NCBI GenBank assembly: GCA_934279105.1
Contig: CAKQWR010000136.1
Span: forward strand, 1 to 5,208
Direction of reading: 5' to 3'
Length of the DNA: 5,208 nucleotides
From: an uncultured Oribacterium sp.
GTDB taxonomy: Bacteria; Bacillota; Clostridia; Lachnospirales; Lachnospiraceae
Part shown: one piece after another, positions 1 to 4,797 of the stretch
Layout: each line of letters starts with the position of its first letter
How positions within the stretch are numbered: position 1 is the first letter of the stretch
The notes under the pieces: model-generated
Told to the model about the DNA's origin: nothing
What the model saw: the letters and a program-made list of their open reading frames with translations, nothing else
Database searches by the model: none
Translations under genes and position numbers: made by a program

Positions 1-957
1 CCGAACGTCAGCATTCGCCTTCCGGGTCTGACCGAGAAGGATATCGAGGACATCAAGTTCGGTATCGAAGAGGGCTTCGATTTCGTGGCCGCTTCCTTCG
101 TACGTAATGCAGACACCATCGAGCAGATTCGTGCGCTGATCGACGAGGCTGGCTCCAGCATGAAGATCATCGCGAAGATCGAGTCTCAGGAGGGTCTGGA
201 TAACCTCGATGCGATCATCGCAGCAGCGGATGGTATCATGGTCGCACGTGGCGACCTCGGTGTGGAGATCGATGCGAAGCGTCTCCCGCAGCTCCAGAAG
301 GAAATGATCCACAAGTGTAACTATGCAGGCAAGCTCGTTATCACCGCAACCCAGATGCTCGATTCCATGATTCGTAATCCGCGTCCGACGAGAGCGGAGG
401 TAACCGATGTTGCAAATGCGGTTTATAACGGAACCGACGCCGTCATGCTGTCCGGTGAGACGGCAGCCGGCAAGTATCCGGTAGAGGCCCTCGATATGAT
501 GGCATCCATCGTCGAGTATACCGAGCAGTTCCTCGATTACACACAGTATAAGAAGCGCAACGTCGACGAGAGCACCTATGCAAACATTTCCAACGCAGTC
601 TGCGCAGCTTCTGTCACCACTGCGAGTGAGCTTGATGCCAAGGCACTGATCGTACCGACGCTCTCCGGCTCTACTGCAAAACTGATTTCGAAGTACCGTC
701 CGAAGACCCACATCTATGCGATGTCCCCGAGTCAGTCGACTGTTCGCCAGATGATGCTCCTCTGGGGTGTTACCCCGATCTGGGCGAGAAGAGCCGACAC
801 CACCGACGAACTCTTCGAGTCTTCCATGGATGAACTCCGTGACCGAAACATCGTCGAGAAGGGTGACCTCTGCGTCATCACCGCCGGCGTACTGTCCCGC
901 ATGACCCGTAACCAGCCAGTCACCACAACAAACATCATGCGAGTAATGCAAGCATAA
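1..957 (+). CDS. pyk: Pyruvate kinase, C-terminal two thirds (5' end outside window)
   Basis: Pyruvate kinase transfers phosphate from phosphoenolpyruvate to ADP in the last step of glycolysis, giving pyruvate and ATP in the cytosol. The reading frame is open from base 1 and gives 318 residues before TAA. The first visible residues, PNVSIRLPGLTEKD, fit the barrel region following the B domain. The family active-site signature IIAKIESQEGL lies at visible residues 56-66, with the catalytic Lys at 59 and the metal-binding Glu at 61. MVARGDLGVE follows at about 80-89 with the metal-binding Asp, and then NGTDAVMLSGETAAGKYPVEA. The C-terminal alpha/beta domain runs from about residue 190 and ends at NIMRVMQA, so there is no added PEP-utiliser-like domain of the kind found in Bacillus enzymes. 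A GTG at base 85 is internal, not the start. The potassium-site residue and the N-terminus cannot be seen. Confidence 0.97.
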   Translation, partial: PNVSIRLPGLTEKDIEDIKFGIEEGFDFVAASFVRNADTIEQIRALIDEAGSSMKIIAKIESQEGLDNLDAIIAAADGIMVARGDLGVEIDAKRLPQLQKEMIHKCNYAGKLVITATQMLDSMIRNPRPTRAEVTDVANAVYNGTDAVMLSGETAAGKYPVEALDMMASIVEYTEQFLDYTQYKKRNVDESTYANISNAVCAASVTTASELDAKALIVPTLSGSTAKLISKYRPKTHIYAMSPSQSTVRQMMLLWGVTPIWARRADTTDELFESSMDELRDRNIVEKGDLCVITAGVLSRMTRNQPVTTTNIMRVMQA

Positions 958-1158
958 TCACAGAGCTCTGCTCTGTGATGCCCCCGGGCGGCGAGGCCGT
1001 TTTGCCGGATTGCCGGCAAAATCAAACGACGATGCCCGCGCCGTAGGCGCATTAAATGGCATCGTCTCCTTGCAATCCATAGAGGGCCGTCCGCAGGACG
1101 GAGCGGCGCATGGATGCCATAGCGGCGAGCGTAAAAAAGCTTTGCGAGAGCAAAGCTT
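958..1158 (+). other. Chain of five short-loop hairpins downstream of pyk
   Basis: This gene-free stretch is almost entirely self-complementary. H1 begins at the base after the pyk stop: 958-966 pairs with 970-978 (TCACAGAGC/GCTCTGTGA) around a 3-nt loop. H2: 1000-1008 pairs with 1013-1021 (TTTTGCCGG/CCGGCAAAA). H3: 1028-1036 pairs with 1058-1066 (GACGATGCC/GGCATCGTC), with a nested stem 1038-1042/1046-1050. H4: 1075-1080 pairs with 1110-1115 (ATCCAT/ATGGAT), with a nested stem 1087-1092/1096-1101 (CCGTCC/GGACGG). H5: 1137-1145 pairs with 1150-1158 (AAGCTTTGC/GCAAAGCTT) around a GAGA loop, which fits the GNRA type. None is followed by a T-run on the plus strand, so these are not classic terminators. 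It could be a structured pyk 3' UTR, a small RNA, or a chromosomal repeat element. Strand assignment is by co-direction with pyk only. Confidence 0.6.
973..1000 (+). repeat. 28-bp direct repeat, copy A
   Basis: Bases 973-1000 are identical over 28 bp to 1161-1188. The repeat starts CTGTGATGCCCCC and ends GGCGAGGCCGT. Copy A begins inside the right arm of hairpin H1 and ends where H2 starts. Looser similarity continues to an AAAATCAAA word at the same offset in both copies (1018-1026 and 1206-1214), so the ancestral unit may be about 54 bp with a diverged middle. Confidence 0.9.
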
Positions 1159-1160
1159 CC

Positions 1161-1188
1161 CTGTGATGCCCCCGGGCGGCGAGGCCGT
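1161..1188 (+). repeat. 28-bp direct repeat, copy B
   Basis: This is the second identical copy of the repeat at 973-1000, offset by 188 bp. It lies immediately after hairpin H5 (ends 1158) and is followed by CCCTTAGGCAAGG instead of the H2 hairpin. The two copies bracket H2-H5, which suggests that the bracketed segment was inserted or duplicated as a unit. No transposase or target duplication is seen. Confidence 0.9.
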
Positions 1189-1223
1189 CCCTTAGGCAAG
1201 GCTGAAAAATCAAATATTCCTTC

Positions 1224-1259
1224 AGAGAGCCAATGTATTTCGAAGCAGCGGCTCTTTTT
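1224..1259 (+). terminator. Probable intrinsic terminator of the pyk transcript
   Basis: AGAGCC at 1226-1231 pairs with GGCTCT at 1250-1255, possibly extended by G1225 and A1224 against the T-run. The arm is followed at once by T1256-T1259 (CTCTTTTTG). The loop is long (18 nt), which weakens the call, but the GC-rich stem base and T-run fit rho-independent termination. It would end a transcript running from pyk through the hairpin cluster and separate it from the ORF starting at 1275. Confidence 0.6.
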
Positions 1260-1274
1260 GTATGTGGTGAATAA

Positions 1275-1616
1275 GTGCACAAGCTGGAAGCTTTTATCCT
1301 TCTGGGAAATGATGATATCTTAGGAAAATTATTATATCTCTGGGAAAATTGGGAAGAGAGTGGATGGTTGAATCTTCTGAAGCTCGGTGGACTCGTTTAT
1401 ATAGAAAACGATATGGAAGATGTTGCGCATCTTTTTTGGAAATTCACACAATCGACATGTGATTTGGAATCTGACATTAAGTATTTTGCGATTTGGCGCA
1501 ATAGGGAAGAATTTAAAAATTTGCCATTATATGACTTTGACAAAAACAAAAGGTTTTCGAAATCTGACATTATGGATTCTCGCAATACGGAAGAAGTCGA
1601 TAGAGAGACATTATAA
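1275..1616 (+). CDS. Unrecognised 113-residue protein, possibly truncated
   Basis: I do not recognise this protein. It is acidic and aromatic-rich near the start (LLYLWENWEESGWLNLLKLG), then has a charged, lysine- and aspartate-rich C-terminal part (YDFDKNKRFSKSDIMDSRN). No signal peptide, membrane segment or known motif is visible. The sequence is clearly more AT-rich than pyk or lysA, which suggests acquisition from elsewhere. The only usable start is a GTG directly after an in-frame TAA (1272-1274), preceded by a poor ribosome site (GGTGA) and by the pyk terminator, with no clear promoter. It may therefore be a gene that lost its 5' end. Small cytosolic proteins of this composition are often orphan immunity or stress proteins, but nothing here shows that. 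Confidence 0.45.
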   Translation: MHKLEAFILLGNDDILGKLLYLWENWEESGWLNLLKLGGLVYIENDMEDVAHLFWKFTQSTCDLESDIKYFAIWRNREEFKNLPLYDFDKNKRFSKSDIMDSRNTEEVDRETL

Positions 1617-1647
1617 ATAAGAGTACTTTGACACAAAATGCGTGCCA

Positions 1648-1676
1648 GGTGAAAAATATGCATTATTTTATATAAT
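1648..1676 (+). promoter_or_regulatory. Weak promoter candidate with a perfect TATAAT
   Basis: A perfect -10 hexamer TATAAT lies at 1671-1676 in an AT-rich stretch, but 17 bp upstream there is only GGTGAA (1648-1653), a poor -35. The -10 also lies partly in a small hairpin (GCATTAT 1660-1666 with ATAATGC 1672-1678). It would serve the possible short reading frame at 1733. Confidence 0.25.
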
Positions 1677-1732
1677 GCCTAAAATCAGGGAGAGTGTGTA
1701 TTGTGTGAAAACAGCGATATAAGGGGGATGAA

Positions 1733-1774
1733 GTGATAGCGGACTCTAAAAAAGTAATGTCAAATTTCGCCTAA
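1733..1774 (+). CDS. Possible 13-codon ORF or 5' remnant of a lost gene
   Basis: A strong purine run AAGGGGG (1721-1727) lies 5 nt before a GTG at 1733. The frame reads 13 codons (ADSKKVMSNFA after the first two) to TAA at 1772-1774. The stop falls in the first unit of the 40-bp repeats. Together with the TATAAT at 1671 this resembles the beginning of a gene whose body was replaced by the repeat-bearing element. It could also be a chance start-like sequence. Confidence 0.2.
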   Translation: MIADSKKVMSNFA

Positions 1775-1850
1775 AATCCATATTGTAAAAGAGATAATGT
1801 CAGATTACGACGCCGAGCCATATAGTAAAAGAAATAACGGCAGGTTTTAG
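1741..1850 (+). repeat. Degenerate repeats with an exact 40-bp period, possible insertion-element end
   Basis: Three units align at offsets of exactly 40 bp. The core words are GTAATGTCAAATT (1754-1766), ATAATGTCAGATT (1794-1806) and ATAACGGCAGGTT (1834-1846). Units 2 and 3 are also each preceded by CCATAT (1778 and 1818) and GTAAAAGA (1785 and 1825). Spaced repeats like these occur as transposase binding sites at the ends of IS21-family elements, and the TGTCA-type words are reminiscent of such ends, but no transposase gene or matching opposite end is visible. The family assignment is tentative. Confidence 0.5.
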
Positions 1851-1860
1851 AGAAGAGGAA

Positions 1861-2086
1861 GACTGTAAGGCTGTACATCGCCCTCTTGCATTCATTCTAT
1901 ATATTAGCCATATACTTTGCACGGATCGGAAAGCTTCTGCTGATGACAGCCTCCTGGAACTGTGGTAGTATGAATTCATTGTGCTGATTATATTTACTAT
2001 AATTGCCGATTATTTTCTTTTTTGAATCTTATGTATTAAGATTTGAGATTAGATTTGGAACCGTGAAGATAACGCCGATGCATGAT
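1861..2086. other. AT-rich intergenic stretch without a supported gene
   Basis: No reading frame with a credible start and ribosome site is seen on either strand. The stretch contains a TATAAT at 1998-2003, 17 bp downstream of a weak TTCATT (1975-1980), which is at best a poor promoter candidate. A 7-bp complementarity around 1852-1888 (GAAGAGG with CCTCTT) is too loosely spaced to interpret. It may be decayed mobile DNA continuing from the 40-bp repeats. Confidence 0.4.
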
Positions 2087-2115
2087 TTGAGCGGACAGTT
2101 CGATATGATTATTAA
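2087..2115 (+). promoter_or_regulatory. Candidate distal promoter for lysA
   Basis: TTGAGC (2087-2092) and TATTAA (2110-2115) are separated by 17 bp, each matching 4 of 6 consensus positions. The -10 lies within the first copy of the 28-bp repeat and directly before CACGCGTG, so a protein bound there would cover the start of transcription. The hexamer matches are modest. Confidence 0.25.
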
Positions 2116-2256
2116 CACGCGTGAAGGGAAACTCAGTGGCACGATCTTCTGTCTATATCCTTCCTCAATATCATTGTTTACACGCGTGGAGGGGATGTCA
2201 CTGATGTTGCGCATTTTTTGTACGCTCCTATCATTATTTACACGCGTGGAGGGGAT
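2104..2256 (+). repeat. Three interspaced 28-bp repeats centred on CACGCGTG
   Basis: Copies lie at 2104-2131, 2169-2196 and 2229-2256. Copies 2 and 3 differ at one of 28 positions (G2176 versus A2236). Copy 1 is degenerate, with 6 differences from copy 2 and 5 from copy 3. Each begins TATNATT, has the 8-bp palindrome CACGCGTG in the middle, and ends in a G-rich segment (GGAGGGGAT in copies 2 and 3). The gaps are 37 bp (2132-2168) and 32 bp (2197-2228) and do not resemble each other. Near-identical repeats with unrelated 32-bp gaps fit CRISPR geometry, but three copies without cas genes, a leader or a strong repeat stem are not enough to name one. Tandem regulator sites upstream of lysA are the main alternative. 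Confidence 0.6.
2207..2234 (+). promoter_or_regulatory. Candidate proximal promoter for lysA
   Basis: TTGCGC (2207-2212) and TATCAT (2229-2234) are 16 bp apart. The -10 matches 5 of 6 positions and is the first hexamer of the third 28-bp repeat; the -35 is poor. Transcription would begin near the CACGCGTG palindrome and give a leader of about 80 nt containing the small hairpin at 2279-2297. Confidence 0.25.
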
Positions 2257-2278
2257 CCGTCAACTACCCATCATCTCA

Positions 2279-2313
2279 AGGCGGCGGGGTTCCGCCTATG
2301 ATAAACGAAAGGA
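2279..2313 (+). promoter_or_regulatory. lysA leader hairpin and ribosome binding site
   Basis: AGGCGG (2279-2284) pairs with CCGCCT (2292-2297) around a 7-nt loop. AAAGGA (2308-2313) lies 7 nt before the lysA ATG and fixes the start. The hairpin ends 10 nt before the ribosome site and does not cover it. No lysine-riboswitch-sized fold is apparent upstream. Confidence 0.65.
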
Positions 2314-2320
2314 TTAATTT

Positions 2321-3586
2321 ATGAAAACACCATATATAACACTGGACCAGGTAAAGGAAATCGCGAAGACCTACCCGACACCTTTCTATCTGTATGATGA
2401 GAAGGGCATCCGTGAGAATGCGCGGAAGGTCTACAAGGCATTCAGCTGGAACAAAGGCTTCAAGGAGTACTTCGCTGTAAAGGCAACCCCGAACCCCACG
2501 ATCCTTCGCATTCTGAAGGAAGAGGGCTGTGGTACGGACTGCAGTTCCCTCACGGAGCTTCAGATGTCCGACGCCTGCGGCTTCCATGGCCACGATATCA
2601 TGTTTTCCTCGAATGACACACCACTTGAAGAGTATATCTTTGCAAATGAACTCGGCGCTATCATCAACCTCGATGATTTCACCAACATCCAGGAGCTGAA
2701 GGATACCCTGGGAAGTTTCCCGGAGACTATGAGCCTTCGTTATAATCCGGGCGGATATTTCCGTATCGCAAACACCATTATGGATAACCCACAGGATGCG
2801 AAGTATGGCATGACCACTTCCCAGCTGATCGAGGGTTATCGCATCCTGAAGGAAGGCGGCGTAAAGCACTTCGGTATGCATGCTTTCCTCGCATCGAACA
2901 CCGTAACAAACGATTATTACCCGACTCTCGCGAAGGAGCTCTTCGAGCTCGCCGTAAAGATCAAGGCAGAAACCGGCGTAGAGCTCGATTTCATTAACCT
3001 TTCCGGCGGTGTCGGCGTTCCATATAAGCCGGACCAGAAGTCGAACGACATCGAGGCCATCGGCGAAGGTGTTCACCGCGTATACGACGAGGTGCTCGTA
3101 CCACACGGCCTCGGTAACATTCGCATCTTCACCGAGATGGGCCGCTTTATGCTGGCTCCATACGGCGCACTGATCACGAAGGTCATCCACTTCAAGCACA
3201 CCTATAAGGAGTATGCCGGTGTGGACGCCTGCGCAGTGAACCTCATGCGACCGGCGATGTATGGCGCGTACCACCACATCACCGTCCTCGGCAAGGAGAA
3301 CGCTCCATGCGATCATACCTATGACGTAGCCGGTTCTCTCTGCGAGAACAACGACAAGTTCGCCATCGACCGTGCACTTCCGGAGCTTGAGAAGGGCGAT
3401 TACCTCTTCATCCATGACGCCGGCGCACACGGCTTCGCGATGGGCTATAACTACAACGGCAAGCTCTGGTCTGCCGAGCTTCTGCTCCGTGAAGACGGCT
3501 CCGTCAAGCTCATCCGTCGTGCAGAGACCCCGAAGGACTACTTCGCTACACTTGACATCGATGACTGCATGAAGAAGTACCTCTGA
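2321..3586 (+). CDS. lysA: Diaminopimelate decarboxylase
   Basis: This enzyme decarboxylates meso-diaminopimelate to L-lysine, the final step of lysine biosynthesis, using pyridoxal phosphate in the cytosol. The 421-residue length is normal for this fold-type III family. An N-terminal PLP barrel follows YPTPFYLYD, with the cofactor lysine K54 in YFAVKATPNP. GTDCSS is at 71-76. The glycine-rich phosphate loop SGGVGVPY is at 228-235, and EMGR at 272-275 replaces the common EPGR. The C-terminal beta domain carries the active-site cysteine C341 in LCENND and the DAGAHGF...GYNYN segment at about 366-379. The ATG has a good AAAGGA site. No other lysine-pathway gene adjoins it; it stands alone between an accessory-looking stretch and a convergent sigma gene. 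A carboxynorspermidine decarboxylase is less likely given the CENND and GYNYN motifs and the overall length. Confidence 0.93.
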   Translation: MKTPYITLDQVKEIAKTYPTPFYLYDEKGIRENARKVYKAFSWNKGFKEYFAVKATPNPTILRILKEEGCGTDCSSLTELQMSDACGFHGHDIMFSSNDTPLEEYIFANELGAIINLDDFTNIQELKDTLGSFPETMSLRYNPGGYFRIANTIMDNPQDAKYGMTTSQLIEGYRILKEGGVKHFGMHAFLASNTVTNDYYPTLAKELFELAVKIKAETGVELDFINLSGGVGVPYKPDQKSNDIEAIGEGVHRVYDEVLVPHGLGNIRIFTEMGRFMLAPYGALITKVIHFKHTYKEYAGVDACAVNLMRPAMYGAYHHITVLGKENAPCDHTYDVAGSLCENNDKFAIDRALPELEKGDYLFIHDAGAHGFAMGYNYNGKLWSAELLLREDGSVKLIRRAETPKDYFATLDIDDCMKKYL

Positions 3587-3610
3587 TTTTTCAGAACGTA
3601 ACAGTTCAGA

Positions 3611-3849
3611 CAGGCAGGGAACCCGGAGGGGCGGCAACGAAGGCCATACGTAGAGACCGTGTGAAATCAAGCCGGGTTCCCTTAGCGGCACTTGGTACTA
3701 GTTTCCTTGGCACCCTCTGCAACGCTGAGTTTTCATGAAGAAAACTCAGCGATTGCAGAGGGCCTAGTGCCGCTTAGGGTCCCCGGCTTAGATTTTACCG
3801 GTCTCGGAGTACTGTGCCTCCGTTGCCGCCCCTCCGGGTCCCCTGCCTG
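3611..3849. repeat. 239-bp imperfect palindrome between convergent genes
   Basis: The outer arms 3611-3639 and 3821-3849 are complementary at 28 of 29 positions (A3620 is the exception). Pairing continues inward with scattered mismatches. GAGACCG near 3653 pairs with CGGTCTC near 3799. AGCCGGG (3670-3676) pairs with CCCGGCT (3782-3788). CCCTTAGCGGCACTTGG (3679-3695) pairs with 3763-3779 with two mismatches. CCCTCTGCAA (3713-3722) pairs with TTGCAGAGGG (3753-3762). The left arm has about 17 unpaired bases (3696-3712), so it is roughly 14 nt longer. The element starts 25 bp after the lysA stop and ends 9 bp from the sigma stop. It could be a palindromic mobile repeat, a two-way transcription barrier, or both. 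No target duplication is visible. Confidence 0.85.
3713..3762. terminator. Central hairpin of the palindrome, possible two-way terminator
   Basis: A 12-bp perfect stem, CGCTGAGTTTTC (3723-3734) with GAAAACTCAGCG (3740-3751), closes a 5-nt ATGAA loop. It continues, after one or two bulged bases, into CCCTCTGCAA/TTGCAGAGGG. It is very stable in either strand's RNA and lies where transcripts of lysA and the sigma gene meet. There is no T-run after the stem on either strand, so termination is inferred from position and stability only. Confidence 0.35.
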
Positions 3850-3858
3850 AATATCGGA

Positions 3859-4782
3859 TTACTCGCCGTTCATCGCGTTTCGGATCGTTTTGATCGCGTG
3901 CTGCTCACGCTGGCGGATCGCCTCCGGGCTCACGTGGTAGAGCTCGGCGATCTCCCGCAGGGTGTGGCGCTTCCCGTTGAAGAGACCGTAGCGGAGCACG
4001 AGGGTGTTCCGCTCGTCCTCGCTGAGCTGATCCAGTGAATCATAGAGCTCCTGGATCTGCTGCTCATCGAGCACCTGGTCCTCGACATTGTCCGGCGATA
4101 CGGCGATATCGCCGAGCTCCGTCGCTTCGCCATCATCGTTTCCGACCTTTGTGTTCAGTGAGGTCTGGCGCAGCACCTCCTGATCGAGCTGCAGACAGCG
4201 CTCCACCTCCTCGCGGCTCAGCCCGGAATCACGCACGATCGCGTCGATCATGGCATCCCCCTCGAGGTGCTCGAGATCGTAGCGCTTCTTGATGGCCTGC
4301 ACCTTCATGATCCGCTCGAACTGATGATTCGAGACCCGGATGTTGAAGCCGGTGTTGTAGATCTCCTTCAGGATGCTGTCGCGGATCCAGTAGGTTGCGT
4401 AGGTCGAGAACTTCGCGCCCTTCGCCGGGTCGTAGCTGCGTGCGGCCGTCATCAGGCCAATGCTTCCGGAATTTACGAGATCATCGAGCCCGAGGGTGTG
4501 GTTGAAGAGCTTTTCGTACTTCTGTGCGGCGTGAATCACGAGTCCGCGGTTGCGCTCGAAGAGCTCCGTCTCCTCTGCCTGGGCGGACTGACCTGCCGCG
4601 GCCTTCGCCTGAATCTCGGATACGAGGCGCAGATTCTGCTGCTCCTGTTCGTCTATGGGCGGAGAGCCTGCCGGCTGTTCGGTCATATCGTTTACCTGCA
4701 TGTCAGAAGCAGGCAGCGACTTCGGTGCTTCTTTAGTACCGGCGGCTGTATTCTTCTTATTTTCTTCAGATAATTCAGTCAA
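3859..4782 (-). CDS. Sigma-70-family RNA polymerase sigma factor (alternative type)
   Basis: This protein directs RNA polymerase to promoters. Of 307 residues, the first 70 or so are polar, low-complexity and unlike region 1.1. Region 2 spans about 76-147: LGLDDLVNSGSIGLMTAA (core binding), then KGAKFSTYATYWIRDSILKEI (DNA melting and -10 recognition). Region 3 is about 150-230, and region 4 about 245-303 with the helix-turn-helix LREIAELYHVSPEAIRQREQ at 275-294. Primary sigma factors typically have WWIRQAI in the -10-reading helix; here it is YWIRDSI, so promoter preference probably differs from the housekeeping factor. The start is a TTG with GAAAGGA 5 nt upstream; no in-frame ATG has a comparable site until residue 28. 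It lies 15 nt downstream of the phosphatase gene, in a likely operon. The specific regulon cannot be told. Confidence 0.9.
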   Translation of the reverse strand: MTELSEENKKNTAAGTKEAPKSLPASDMQVNDMTEQPAGSPPIDEQEQQNLRLVSEIQAKAAAGQSAQAEETELFERNRGLVIHAAQKYEKLFNHTLGLDDLVNSGSIGLMTAARSYDPAKGAKFSTYATYWIRDSILKEIYNTGFNIRVSNHQFERIMKVQAIKKRYDLEHLEGDAMIDAIVRDSGLSREEVERCLQLDQEVLRQTSLNTKVGNDDGEATELGDIAVSPDNVEDQVLDEQQIQELYDSLDQLSEDERNTLVLRYGLFNGKRHTLREIAELYHVSPEAIRQREQHAIKTIRNAMNGE

Positions 4783-4787
4783 TGGCG

Positions 4788-4794
4788 TCCTTTC
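4788..4794 (-). promoter_or_regulatory. Ribosome binding site fixing the TTG start of the sigma gene
   Basis: Read on the minus strand, GAAAGGA ends 5 nt before TTG (4782-4780). It lies inside the 15-nt gap after the phosphatase stop, which supports translation of both genes from one transcript. Confidence 0.75.
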
Positions 4795-4797
4795 TTT

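Noticed and set aside
1131..1158. Minus-strand intrinsic terminator (hairpin H5 followed by a T-run on the minus strand)
   Set aside because: The shape fits, but no minus-strand gene lies upstream of it in the window, so it is treated as part of the hairpin cluster.
732..1280. 182-codon minus-strand frame over the end of pyk and the hairpin region
   Set aside because: It is antisense to pyk and then runs through palindromic DNA, with no credible start context or domain.
1628..1633. Perfect TTGACA as a -35 element
   Set aside because: No acceptable -10 lies 15-19 bp downstream; the nearby TATAAT is 37 bp away.
2003..2317. 104-codon plus-strand frame upstream of lysA
   Set aside because: It starts at TTG without a ribosome site and reads through the 28-bp repeats, giving a twice-repeated SLFTRVEG only because the repeats are 60 bp apart.
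2087..2320. Lysine riboswitch ahead of lysA
   Set aside because: The leader lacks a five-helix fold of sufficient size and the conserved core motifs. Only one small hairpin (2279-2297) and the 28-bp repeats are present.
2276..3691. 471-codon open frame on the minus strand opposite lysA
   Set aside because: It is fully antisense to a clear lysA with all family motifs, has no recognisable domains, and arises from the biased third-position composition of lysA.
4267..4773. 168-codon plus-strand frame opposite the sigma gene
   Set aside because: It mirrors the sigma coding sequence in antisense and has no family features.
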